The position numbers and the translations under genes are program-made. Source: a virus. Taken from it: a stretch of DNA of 51,411 bases. The notes under the pieces were generated by a model that did not search any database, was not told the origin of the DNA, and worked only from the letters and a program-made list of their open reading frames with translations. Positions within the stretch are counted from its first letter, which is position 1. Every line of letters begins with the position of its first letter. Shown here one piece after another: positions 1 to 6,729 of this stretch. The stretch lies in IMG/VR virus record IMGVR_UViG_3300025010_000082, positions 1-51,411 of that record. One strand, given 5' to 3'.

Positions 1-270
1 GCTGAATCCGATAAGACCATTCGTCAGCGTATCTTGGAAATCGCCGGCATTACTGAGGTCAAAGTCGTTGACAAACTGACCGCCGATAACGTTATCCTGG
101 TCCAGATGACTTCGGACGTTGTTCGGATGGTTGAAGGCCTGCCCCTTACCACTGTTGAGTGGACTGAGGGCGGCGGGATGACCACGAATTATAAGGTCAT
201 GACGATCATGGTTCCGCAGATTCGTGCTGATCAGAATGGTAATTGTGGTGTAACGATTCTGAAGGCTTAA
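1..270 (+). CDS. Probable major capsid protein, C-terminal part
   Basis: The frame is open from the first base, so the gene is truncated by the window edge and only its last 89 residues are visible. The tail is a compact beta-rich segment rich in valine and isoleucine, ending in ...CGVTILKA. A short gap and the neck and tail genes follow, which is where a major capsid protein normally sits. The function is inferred from this position and the general look of the C-terminus; no diagnostic motif is visible. Another structural head protein is possible. Confidence 0.55.
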   Translation, partial: AESDKTIRQRILEIAGITEVKVVDKLTADNVILVQMTSDVVRMVEGLPLTTVEWTEGGGMTTNYKVMTIMVPQIRADQNGNCGVTILKA

Positions 271-300
271 TCCGCGCCCACAAAGAAGGCAAAATGATAC

Positions 301-329
301 TAGAATGGTGGATTGCGCCCACCATTCTA
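301..329 (+). terminator. Perfect stem-loop after the capsid gene
   Basis: An 11-bp perfect inverted repeat (301-311 with 319-329) encloses a 7-nt loop and is followed by only three T residues. It lies between the capsid gene and the next gene, a usual place for a partial terminator or mRNA-stabilising hairpin that keeps capsid mRNA abundant. Confidence 0.6.
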
Positions 330-360
330 TTTCATCCAAATAACCAGCAAGGAGGGCTTT

Positions 361-852
361 ATGAGTCTTTGTAAATACAGAAAGAAAGCAAAAACAGGAC
401 GGCATTGCTTCAAGTTTGACGGAAAGAGATATTCGGTCGTGCCTGGCAATATAATTGAAGTAGATGGTTCTGCTCTTGGGTCATTTATTGACGATTACGA
501 CTGTCTGACTCCGGTAACCAAAAGGACCAGCTTGCCGATAGCAAAAGAAGCAGATTTAACCAATACTTCAAACGGCCTGGGTTTGGTTAAGGTATCCCGG
601 TGGATGTACAATATTATTAATCCTGATAATCCGGACAAGCCCCTGAATGACAAGCCGATGAAAAAGGCTGAGGCTGAAAAGATCATGGGCGAAATGATGG
701 AGATCATCCCGGAACCTGATACTGACTTGTTTGAGCAGCTTGACTGGGATTCTCTGATCGGGATTATGGAAGAGGAAGGAATTGAGATCCTCGAAGAGTA
801 CGAAACAGAAGATCAACTACGCGATGCAATAGTAGCTGCTCGTCGTGGCTGA
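361..852 (+). CDS. Hypothetical head-region protein
   Basis: This encodes 163 residues. The start is ATG 361, preceded by AAGGAGGG at ideal spacing; an upstream TTG at 313 lies inside the hairpin and is unlikely. The N-terminal third is basic, with a short barrel-like segment (CFKFDGKRYSVVPGNIIEV). The C-terminal 60 residues are strongly acidic and helical. The position just after the capsid gene suggests a head-completion or decoration role, but I do not recognise the family. It overlaps the next gene by 8 nt, so translation is probably coupled. Confidence 0.6.
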   Translation: MSLCKYRKKAKTGRHCFKFDGKRYSVVPGNIIEVDGSALGSFIDDYDCLTPVTKRTSLPIAKEADLTNTSNGLGLVKVSRWMYNIINPDNPDKPLNDKPMKKAEAEKIMGEMMEIIPEPDTDLFEQLDWDSLIGIMEEEGIEILEEYETEDQLRDAIVAARRG

Positions 853-1510
853 TTTCTGGGAAATACCGGCCTTATGGCCAGGCTCGACTGTCTTCATTAT
901 CGGTGGTGGGGCCAGTCTTTTAAAACAGGATTTATCACTCATCCATAATCACCGAGTGATTGGAGTGAATCAGGCATATAAACTCGGCCCTTGGATTGAT
1001 GCTTGTTGGTTCGGGGATAAGGGATGGTACGAAGAGAATTTACCGGCCATAAGAGAGTATGGCGGACTGATTGCAACTTGCGCTGCTACTCTTCCAGGGC
1101 AAAGAAAGGCCAGGGTGAAATATGTTGGCAGAAGCAAACCATCTGGAATTGAGATCAAGAGAAGAAATGGTATTGCCTGGAATGGAAACTCCGGGGCTTC
1201 GGCGATCAATTTTGCCTATTGGCTTGGAGCAACAACTGTCGTCCTACTCGGCTTCGATATGCAGAATCCGGCTGATCCAAAGGATACGCAGTCTCATTGG
1301 CACAACGACTATGAAGTCAGGTTCGACAAAAAAGCAGGAAGACTACACGACCCATACCCAAGGTTTATGAAGTACTGGCCAGTAATAGCCAGGGATGCAA
1401 ATCAGGTAGGATTGAAGATTATAAACGCAACAGTCGGCGGCGCTCTTGAAACATTTGAACGAAAACCATTAGAGGCCATATGTCAGGATTTATCAGCCCA
1501 TACGTTGTAA
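845..1510 (+). CDS. Rossmann-like putative glycosyltransferase (DUF115 / GT42-like)
   Basis: This 221-residue protein starts at GTG 845 inside the previous gene. Residues 17-24 form a glycine-rich loop (FIIGGGASL) after the first strand. Around residue 138 there is a second strand ending LLGFDMQ, followed by an SHWH histidine pair. This GGG-S...GFDM...HxH layout resembles nucleotide-sugar-handling DUF115 and sialyltransferase-type proteins. It opens a cassette with an acyltransferase, two glycosyltransferase-like proteins and a sulfotransferase. The likely role is addition or editing of glycans on virion or host-surface molecules; the substrate is unknown. Confidence 0.5.
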   Translation: MADFWEIPALWPGSTVFIIGGGASLLKQDLSLIHNHRVIGVNQAYKLGPWIDACWFGDKGWYEENLPAIREYGGLIATCAATLPGQRKARVKYVGRSKPSGIEIKRRNGIAWNGNSGASAINFAYWLGATTVVLLGFDMQNPADPKDTQSHWHNDYEVRFDKKAGRLHDPYPRFMKYWPVIARDANQVGLKIINATVGGALETFERKPLEAICQDLSAHTL

Positions 1511-1977
1511 TTGATCGAGGGGTCAAGTTGGCTCTGACCGCTAAGATTTTCCATTTTGTTGTTCTTCGGGACAACGTGGAGATTGGCGAGAACTCGATTG
1601 TCGGCCATAATGTGGTGATTGAAAGGGATACGAAAATCGGAAACAATACGACTATTCAATCTCAGTGTCATATTACCGCAGAGGTCACGATCGGTGACAA
1701 TGTTTTCTTCGGTCCTGGAGTAGTAATGACCAACGAGAAGAATATCGCCAATCAGGGACGGGCAGTTCCAAAGATCGAGCGGGCCGTTATCGGCAATGGC
1801 GCTCGGATTGGGGCCGGGGCCGTGATTGCTCCTGGCGTAAATATCGGGAAGAACGCTTTCATTCATGCCAATTCTTTTGTGACGAAGAATATCCCGGCCG
1901 GTGAAGTATGGGGGGTTCCTCACGGAAAGAGTCGGGCAGTTAAGATTGGTATGGTGCCGGAGAGTGAATGGCTATGA
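1480..1977 (+). CDS. Left-handed beta-helix (hexapeptide-repeat) acyltransferase
   Basis: The 165 residues are dominated by hexapeptide repeats of the [LIV]-G-x-x-x-x type, for example VEIGENSIVG, KIGNNTTI, TIGDNVFFGPGVV and RIGAGAVIAPGVNIGKNA. The pattern predicts a left-handed beta-helix of the WbbJ/WlbB acetyltransferase superfamily, trimeric and acyl-CoA dependent. The C-terminus (VWGVPHGK) resembles the usual V-x-G-x-P-A-K end of these enzymes. The start overlaps the previous gene by 31 nt. Amino-sugar acetylation is the usual reaction; here the acceptor is unknown but probably belongs to the same surface-glycan cassette. Confidence 0.8.
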   Translation: MSGFISPYVVIDRGVKLALTAKIFHFVVLRDNVEIGENSIVGHNVVIERDTKIGNNTTIQSQCHITAEVTIGDNVFFGPGVVMTNEKNIANQGRAVPKIERAVIGNGARIGAGAVIAPGVNIGKNAFIHANSFVTKNIPAGEVWGVPHGKSRAVKIGMVPESEWL

Positions 1978-2603
1978 TTGATCAGATACCTTCAATAGTC
2001 GTTTGCCTTCGCTCTGGTGGCGATTATTACCCCGGCCATGTAAGAGCACTCGCAAGACAGATTGAACGCAATGCGACGATTCCTTATCGTTTTGTTTGCT
2101 ATACAGATCAGGCTGATGAACTCTTGGAAATAGAGACGGTCGAACTCGAAAAGAATTATCCCGGTTGGTGGTCATGTGTCGAACTTTGGAAACACCAGGG
2201 GCCGACGGTCGCCATTGGCCTAGACACGATGATCCTGAAGAATATCGACGACCTCCTGAAAATGGTTTGCCATATCCCGGAAGATGATTTCTTTTTGCTG
2301 GATTCGTTCTTTCATCCGGGAGAATTTATAAACGGGATGCAGGCTTGGAATGGTGATTGGTCCTGGTTGTATGATGAGTTTGACTTTGAGAAGGAATCAA
2401 AACTCCATCGTGGTGATGAAAATTACCAGATAGATGCCCTGCTGACTAAAGGTGTCGACTTAACAGCAATCCAAGAATACTTTGCAGGGATTTGTAATTA
2501 CAAACTCCATATTCGGAAGAACCTTGTGAAAGATCCGGGAATCATCATTTTCCATGGTGATCCCAAGCCCTGGCGGACGAATCTGTGGAGGTTAGTGGAA
2601 TGA
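1968..2603 (+). CDS. GT-A-like putative glycosyltransferase, copy 1
   Basis: The 211 residues carry a glycosyltransferase-A-like layout: an N-terminal strand (IVVCLRSGGDYY), a central GLDTMILKNIDDLL segment resembling the metal-binding D-x-D region of GT8-type enzymes, and a late FHGDPKPW motif. It is clearly paralogous to the next gene: both contain YPGWWS or WPGWWS, the shared AWNGDWSWLY, and FHGxPxP. An alternative ATG at 1974 would give a 4-nt ATGA overlap. The function is inferred from fold-level motifs only. Confidence 0.6.
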   Translation: MAMIDQIPSIVVCLRSGGDYYPGHVRALARQIERNATIPYRFVCYTDQADELLEIETVELEKNYPGWWSCVELWKHQGPTVAIGLDTMILKNIDDLLKMVCHIPEDDFFLLDSFFHPGEFINGMQAWNGDWSWLYDEFDFEKESKLHRGDENYQIDALLTKGVDLTAIQEYFAGICNYKLHIRKNLVKDPGIIIFHGDPKPWRTNLWRLVE

Positions 2604-3247
2604 AGCCAACAATGCCGGTATTTGCTTGTGTACTGAAGTTAGGCGGGGATTATATAGAAGAACACGTCCGGCTTCTTGCAGCGCAGGTACGAGCAAATAC
2701 GACGATTCCTTACGACTTCATTTGTTTTACAGATTCCAATGAAAAAATCGATGGTGTTGTTTCTATCCCACTGATTAATAATTGGCCGGGTTGGTGGTCT
2801 GTTCCTGAGGTCTTCCGGAATGTTGGCCCTACCGTTGTAACTGGAATTGATACTGTAATCAGAGGAAATATTGACGACCTGTTTAAGGTGGCCACTGACT
2901 CCACTGAAAAAGACTTTTGGATGATTCGTTCTTTCCGGCCTCCAGTCAGAACCATCTCAGGAATTATGGCATGGAATGGAGATTGGTCCTGGCTGTATGA
3001 GCAATTCGATTATGAGAAATTCTCCAGGCAACTTCGTGGAGAGGAAGATTATACGAATGCCAAACTGAGAGAGAAAAGAGTCATCCCAAAAATATTACAA
3101 GACGCTTTCCCGGAGAGCATTTATTCATACAAGCGACATTGTTCTGGTGGGATATCTTCGAATTGTAAAGTGCTCGTTTTCCATGGTAAACCCAGACCAT
3201 TCGAAGTTCCAACCCTTTGGCAAGAAATTGTAAAGGAGCATGCATGA
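2600..3247 (+). CDS. GT-A-like putative glycosyltransferase, copy 2
   Basis: This 215-residue paralogue of the preceding gene shares the PGWWS, D-T-V-I-x-G-N-I-D-D-L, AWNGDWSWLY and VFHGKPRP motifs in the same order. The start is ATG 2600, overlapping the preceding stop (ATGA) with GGAGG upstream; the in-frame GTG at 2585 is less likely. Two diverged adjacent copies suggest two successive sugar additions or different acceptor specificities. The assignment rests on the DxD-like segment and family resemblance. Confidence 0.6.
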   Translation: MKPTMPVFACVLKLGGDYIEEHVRLLAAQVRANTTIPYDFICFTDSNEKIDGVVSIPLINNWPGWWSVPEVFRNVGPTVVTGIDTVIRGNIDDLFKVATDSTEKDFWMIRSFRPPVRTISGIMAWNGDWSWLYEQFDYEKFSRQLRGEEDYTNAKLREKRVIPKILQDAFPESIYSYKRHCSGGISSNCKVLVFHGKPRPFEVPTLWQEIVKEHA

Positions 3248-3921
3248 AAGATCCGATTTTGGTAGTTGGTTGCGCCCGTTCTGGAACGTCTATGACGGCA
3301 GGCATGCTCAATATCTGTGGGGCTTTTGGTGGGGAGATGTATGGCCCTAGTATTGATGCCCAGAAGGGGATGTTCGAGAACTGCAAACTCCGAAACGACA
3401 TCGTTAAACCATACCTGAAAAAGATTGGTGCTGATCCAATGGGCCAGAAGCCACTCCCGAACAATCGCCAGGTCTTTGAAGTTTCCCAACCGGAAGCAGA
3501 TCATTGGAGAGATATTGTTCAGCGACTTATGATGTCTCAAGGATACAAAAGTGGTGAATGGTTCTGCAAGTGTACCAAGGCTGCTGGGATGTGGTATATG
3601 TGGCATAAAGCCTTTCCAAAAGCGAAGTGGATAATTATCCATCGGGACCATAAAGACATCATCAGGAGTTGCCAATTAACTCGATTCATGCGGGCATATA
3701 GGGATGAGGCGGGTTGGCAGTCTTGGATAGATCAGCATGAGAAAAGATTTGCTGAAATGCATACTGCTAAGCTGGATATATTTGATTTCTGGCCATCTCG
3801 ACTTTGTGCTGGAGATTGGGATTATGCCAGGCAGTTGATAGAGAGTGTTGGTTTGGTATTCAACGAGCCTATGGTCAAAGCCTTTATCGAGCCGAAATGG
3901 TTCAATGAGGAGGGCAAGTAA
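3244..3921 (+). CDS. Sulfotransferase-like protein
   Basis: The 225 residues begin with a P-loop-like 5'-phosphosulfate-binding motif (VVGCARSGTSMTAGML). About 120 residues later there is a strand plus arginine and serine (IIIHRDHKDIIRSC) resembling the 3'-phosphate-binding element of PAPS-dependent sulfotransferases. Together these support a sulfo-group transferase using PAPS. The start is ATG 3244, overlapping the previous stop. Its neighbours are sugar- and acyl-transfer genes, so the acceptor is probably the same glycan or protein. Confidence 0.72.
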   Translation: MKDPILVVGCARSGTSMTAGMLNICGAFGGEMYGPSIDAQKGMFENCKLRNDIVKPYLKKIGADPMGQKPLPNNRQVFEVSQPEADHWRDIVQRLMMSQGYKSGEWFCKCTKAAGMWYMWHKAFPKAKWIIIHRDHKDIIRSCQLTRFMRAYRDEAGWQSWIDQHEKRFAEMHTAKLDIFDFWPSRLCAGDWDYARQLIESVGLVFNEPMVKAFIEPKWFNEEGK

Positions 3922-4289
3922 TGCCTCGCGTAACTGACGCTGAAGTTTTTGCCATTATCGATACCACCTTGACTGATATCGATGTTTTTATCAATACGGC
4001 AAATATGATGGTAACTTCCTGGCTGGAAACTGCCGGATTGACCGACGAAACCCTGAAGGAGATAGAGAGATATCTTGCCGCTCATGTATTGAGTGTACAG
4101 GATCAGAGAGTTAAATCAACTGGCGTCGATGTTCTTTCCGAATCTTATCAGGGGCAGTGGGGCATGGGGTTGAATGGTACCAGTTATGGTCAGATGGCAA
4201 TTCTCTTGGATACCTCCGGAACTCTTGGGAAGATAGCCAAGAATGGGTATAGCAAATCCGCTTCCTTAAATATGATTGGGTACCACTGA
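3921..4289 (+). CDS. Head-tail connector protein
   Basis: The 122 residues are largely helical in the N-terminal half (AANMMVTSWL, then LAAHVLSVQDQR), followed by the extended stretch SYQGQWGMGLNGTSYGQMAILLDTSG. This layout is typical of small head-tail connector (gp6/gp15-like) proteins that form a ring below the portal. It begins the canonical order connector, stopper, tail completion, tail terminator, tail tube. The start overlaps the previous stop by one base. Confidence 0.72.
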   Translation: MPRVTDAEVFAIIDTTLTDIDVFINTANMMVTSWLETAGLTDETLKEIERYLAAHVLSVQDQRVKSTGVDVLSESYQGQWGMGLNGTSYGQMAILLDTSGTLGKIAKNGYSKSASLNMIGYH

Positions 4290-4645
4290 TGAATCTCAGA
4301 AAGTTTTTCAATCAGAAAGCGGTTTACTGGCCAACTCCAACTCCGGATGGGTATGGTGGATATACTTATGGTGATCCGATTGAAGTAGATGTTCGCTGGA
4401 CTGTAAAGCAAGAGAAGTTTTTGACTTCTCAAGGCGCTGGAAATGGAGTTGAGGAAGTCCTTTCCAGGGTTGTTGTTCTTTCTGAAACGGATTTTGATAT
4501 GAAAGGTAGGATGGCCTTGATGTTATTGGCGGATGTCGATAGTAGCGGAACTCCAGAAACAGAAGATGCACTGACCATCGAAGGTTTTGAGAAGATCCCG
4601 ACAATTAAAGCAGATCAATTTTTACGAAAAGCATTTTTGGTATGA
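4289..4645 (+). CDS. Head-tail joining / head-closure protein
   Basis: This 118-residue, mainly beta protein (TPTPDGYGGYTYGDPIEVDVRW) lies between the connector and the HK97 gp10-like gene, the position of head-closure (stopper) proteins. The sequence resembles small beta-barrel head-tail adaptors, with a conserved YG-x-P-I-E-V-D-V-R-W style segment. It overlaps both neighbours by a few bases. Confidence 0.68.
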   Translation: MNLRKFFNQKAVYWPTPTPDGYGGYTYGDPIEVDVRWTVKQEKFLTSQGAGNGVEEVLSRVVVLSETDFDMKGRMALMLLADVDSSGTPETEDALTIEGFEKIPTIKADQFLRKAFLV

Positions 4646-5103
4646 GTGAACTGAAAGGCTTATCGCTGGTTTTGAAGAATCTGAACAAAGCCATTTCTGA
4701 TATTGAACTCCATACCAAGGAAGGGTTGACCGAAGCTGCTCTGGTAGTAAAATACGATTCCGTTAAAGGAACTCCGATTGATCTTGGTAATCTTAGGAAT
4801 AGCGCATTTGTTCTTGTAACCGATCAACGAGAAGATAATCCAACTCCAAACTTTACAGGTTCTGATGCCGGCAAAATGTCCAGTGATCATTCAAGTCAAA
4901 TATCTGAAGGAAGAGGGATTGTAAATAAAGGAAAACATAGATTCAATGCGATCGTAGGATATACGGCCAATTATGCTTTGTGGGTTCATGAGATGCCGTC
5001 GCATTATAATTTTAATTCTGGTTCAAATAAGTTTCTTGAAAAGGCATTATTTAAAAACAAAAATCGTATTCTCCAGATTTTAATTAAGCGCGCAAAACAT
5101 TGA
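4642..5103 (+). CDS. HK97 gp10-like tail-completion protein
   Basis: The 153 residues show the typical gp10 plan. An N-terminal helix is followed by the segment TPIDLGNLRNSAF and, after a variable loop, IVGYTANYALWVHEMP and the C-terminal helix FLEKALFKNK. P-x-D-x-G-x-L-R-x-S and Y-A-x-x-V-H-E are hallmarks of this family, which helps attach the tail to the neck. It starts within the last four bases of the previous gene. Confidence 0.85.
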   Translation: MSELKGLSLVLKNLNKAISDIELHTKEGLTEAALVVKYDSVKGTPIDLGNLRNSAFVLVTDQREDNPTPNFTGSDAGKMSSDHSSQISEGRGIVNKGKHRFNAIVGYTANYALWVHEMPSHYNFNSGSNKFLEKALFKNKNRILQILIKRAKH

Positions 5104-5109
5104 AATGAT

Positions 5110-5511
5110 ATGAATTCTCCTTCCAAAGACATAAAAGATTACCTCTTGAGTCAATCGGACGATTCCAGTTCGACGCTTGATTTTACTTTCGGTACAAATC
5201 TTTTTATTTCTCTTTTACCAGAAACTTCTGTATTGGCTACGGCTATATTTGATACTTCCGGAATGACACCAGATCCGACAAATATAAGAAATCCTACTAT
5301 TCAGATATTGGTTCGAGGAAAGGTTGGAGGGTATGAAACGGCTTGGGCAAAGATGGAAGCAATTATGGCCGAACTTCATGCTTTGGCAAATACAACGATA
5401 AACAGTACACTTTATATTTTAATTTGGAAATTAACAGAACCATTTCATGTTGGGAATGATACACAAGGAAGACCTATTTTTTCGTGCAATCTGCGGATCA
5501 AAAGGGCGTAA
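5110..5511 (+). CDS. Tail terminator protein
   Basis: The 133 residues resemble the minor-capsid/tail-terminator family: an N-terminal helix (IKDYLLSQ), a beta-rich core including NPTIQILVRGKVGGYETAWAKMEAIMAEL, and a late PFHVGNDTQGRPIFSCNLRIKRA segment. The N-P-T-I-Q-I-L-V-R-G ... A-W-x-x-M-E pattern is typical. It sits directly before the tail-tube gene, as expected for a protein that caps the tail tube. A 24-nt gap with AGGAGG separates the two. Confidence 0.72.
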   Translation: MNSPSKDIKDYLLSQSDDSSSTLDFTFGTNLFISLLPETSVLATAIFDTSGMTPDPTNIRNPTIQILVRGKVGGYETAWAKMEAIMAELHALANTTINSTLYILIWKLTEPFHVGNDTQGRPIFSCNLRIKRA

Positions 5512-5535
5512 CAGTTAAAACAATAGGAGGACATT

Positions 5536-5955
5536 ATGTCAAATGCGGTATCTGGTGTAGGAACGACTTTTAAACGGTCGAACATGTTGAGCAGCGCGAC
5601 CTTTGCAGCAATTGCAGAGATCAACAGTATCAAAGGGCCGGACAAGAAACGGAATGTCATCGATGTTACCAGTTTGGATTCGACTGGTGGATATCGGGAG
5701 TTCATCGCTGCCTTTCGGGATGGGGGCCAGGTGGTCATGGACATGAACTTTACCAGGGCCGGTTACGACGACATGAATGATGATTTCGAGATTGAAACCC
5801 TCGTTGATTATCAGATCGTCTTCCCTGGATCAATCGGCACGTTTGAGTTCTCCGGCCTTGTAACAGATATTGGGAATTCGATTCCTTTGGATGATAAGAT
5901 CACCATGTCGGTAACGATCAAAGTCAGCGGCCAGAGCGGATTCCAGTCCACTTAA
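5536..5955 (+). CDS. Major tail tube protein
   Basis: The 139 residues have the shape of a short lambda gpV/HK97 gp6-type tube protein. They include FAAIAEINSIKGPDKKRNVIDVTSLDSTGGYREFIAAFRDGGQVVMDMNF, in which the I-x-G-P, ID-V-T-x-L-D and G-G-Q-V positions are typical, and a long final beta strand. A strong AGGAGG precedes ATG 5536. The next gene is the tail-assembly chaperone, so order and motifs agree. Confidence 0.85.
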   Translation: MSNAVSGVGTTFKRSNMLSSATFAAIAEINSIKGPDKKRNVIDVTSLDSTGGYREFIAAFRDGGQVVMDMNFTRAGYDDMNDDFEIETLVDYQIVFPGSIGTFEFSGLVTDIGNSIPLDDKITMSVTIKVSGQSGFQST

Positions 5956-5998
5956 AAAGTAGTTCAACCAGCAACAAATAACCAAGAAGAGGGAAAGA

Positions 5999-6400
5999 AT
6001 GAGCGAAAAAGTATTGGGCAAATTTGATGTACTAAAGGCCACCGAACTGAAGAGAGAATTGGTGCCTGTTCCTGAGTGGGGCGGCTCTGTGTGGGTTCAG
6101 GAGATGGACGCTGCTACCAGGGATCGGTTTGATGCCTGGGTGGTCAAGAAGGAAAGCAATGAAGTCGGGGGAATGAGGCTCAGAGTCTTGATCGCAACGG
6201 TCGTCAATGAGGATGGAACCTTGATGTTTTCTGACCTTGATATCCCTGATTTGATGAGCAAATCCTCCAGGGCCACCAGCCGCCTTTCTGATGTTGGAAT
6301 GAGACTTTCCGGAATGAATGAGGAGGCAGCTGCAGCAACAACAAAAAACTCCGAGCCCGTTCCGAACGACGATTCCTCTTCCGACTCTGTCGCGAACTAG
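5999..6400 (+). CDS. Tail assembly chaperone, gpG-like
   Basis: The 133-residue zero-frame product matches tail-assembly chaperones. The conserved middle (VWVQEMDAATRDRFDAWV ... LRVLIATVVNEDGTLMFSDLDI) is followed by a low-complexity tail rich in Ala, Ser and Asp. The last codons contain a slippery heptamer at 6343-6349, and the tail after it differs from the frameshifted product. The gene lies between the tail tube and tape-measure genes, where the chaperone binds the tape measure before tube polymerisation. Confidence 0.85.
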   Translation: MSEKVLGKFDVLKATELKRELVPVPEWGGSVWVQEMDAATRDRFDAWVVKKESNEVGGMRLRVLIATVVNEDGTLMFSDLDIPDLMSKSSRATSRLSDVGMRLSGMNEEAAAATTKNSEPVPNDDSSSDSVAN

Positions 6401-6729
6401 GATACCCGCACCCTGATCATCTACTCCAACACTTAACGGCAAGTCAGGTGGCGGAGTGGATAGCATATGCGGAGTTAGAACCGTTTGGGGCGGTACACGA
6501 ATCAAAGCTGTTTGGAATGGTTTGCGCAACAGTAGGGAATTTTTCAGTACTAGAAGGCAAAGATGAGGATACAGGGAAGAGAAGATACTGGGTTCCAGAA
6601 GACTTTGTCCCAAATCCTTTGGTCGAACCGAAAGTAATTGAGAAAAAGAAGCAGACCCCGGAAGAGATGGCAGCGGCATTGAAATCGGCATTTGGTAGCA
6701 GAAAAAGCAAACAAAGGCGCAAGAAATGA
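5999..6729 (+). CDS. Tail assembly chaperone, gpGT-like frameshift fusion
   Basis: After the -1 slip at 6343-6349, translation continues in the second frame for 126 more residues, giving about 243 in total. The extension includes LCRELGYPHPDHLL and LTASQVAEWIAYAELEPFG, the standard signature of gpT domains, which confirms that the frame is used. An isolated reading from GTG 6448 would lack the conserved R-E-L-G-x-P-H-P-D part, so a separate gene is unlikely. The end is basic (KSKQRRKK) and overlaps the tape-measure start (ATGA). Confidence 0.85.
6343..6349 (+). promoter_or_regulatory. Programmed -1 frameshift site (A_AAA_AAC)
   Basis: In the chaperone frame the codons read AAA AAC with an A before them, giving the canonical X_XXY_YYZ heptamer. 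A -1 slip here enters a frame that is open to 6729 and encodes a family-typical gpT sequence. This is the same arrangement as lambda G/GT. Confidence 0.88.

Noticed and set aside
313-360. TTG start at 313 for the gene after the capsid
   Set aside because: The codon lies inside the hairpin and lacks a ribosome-binding site. ATG 361 has a perfect one.
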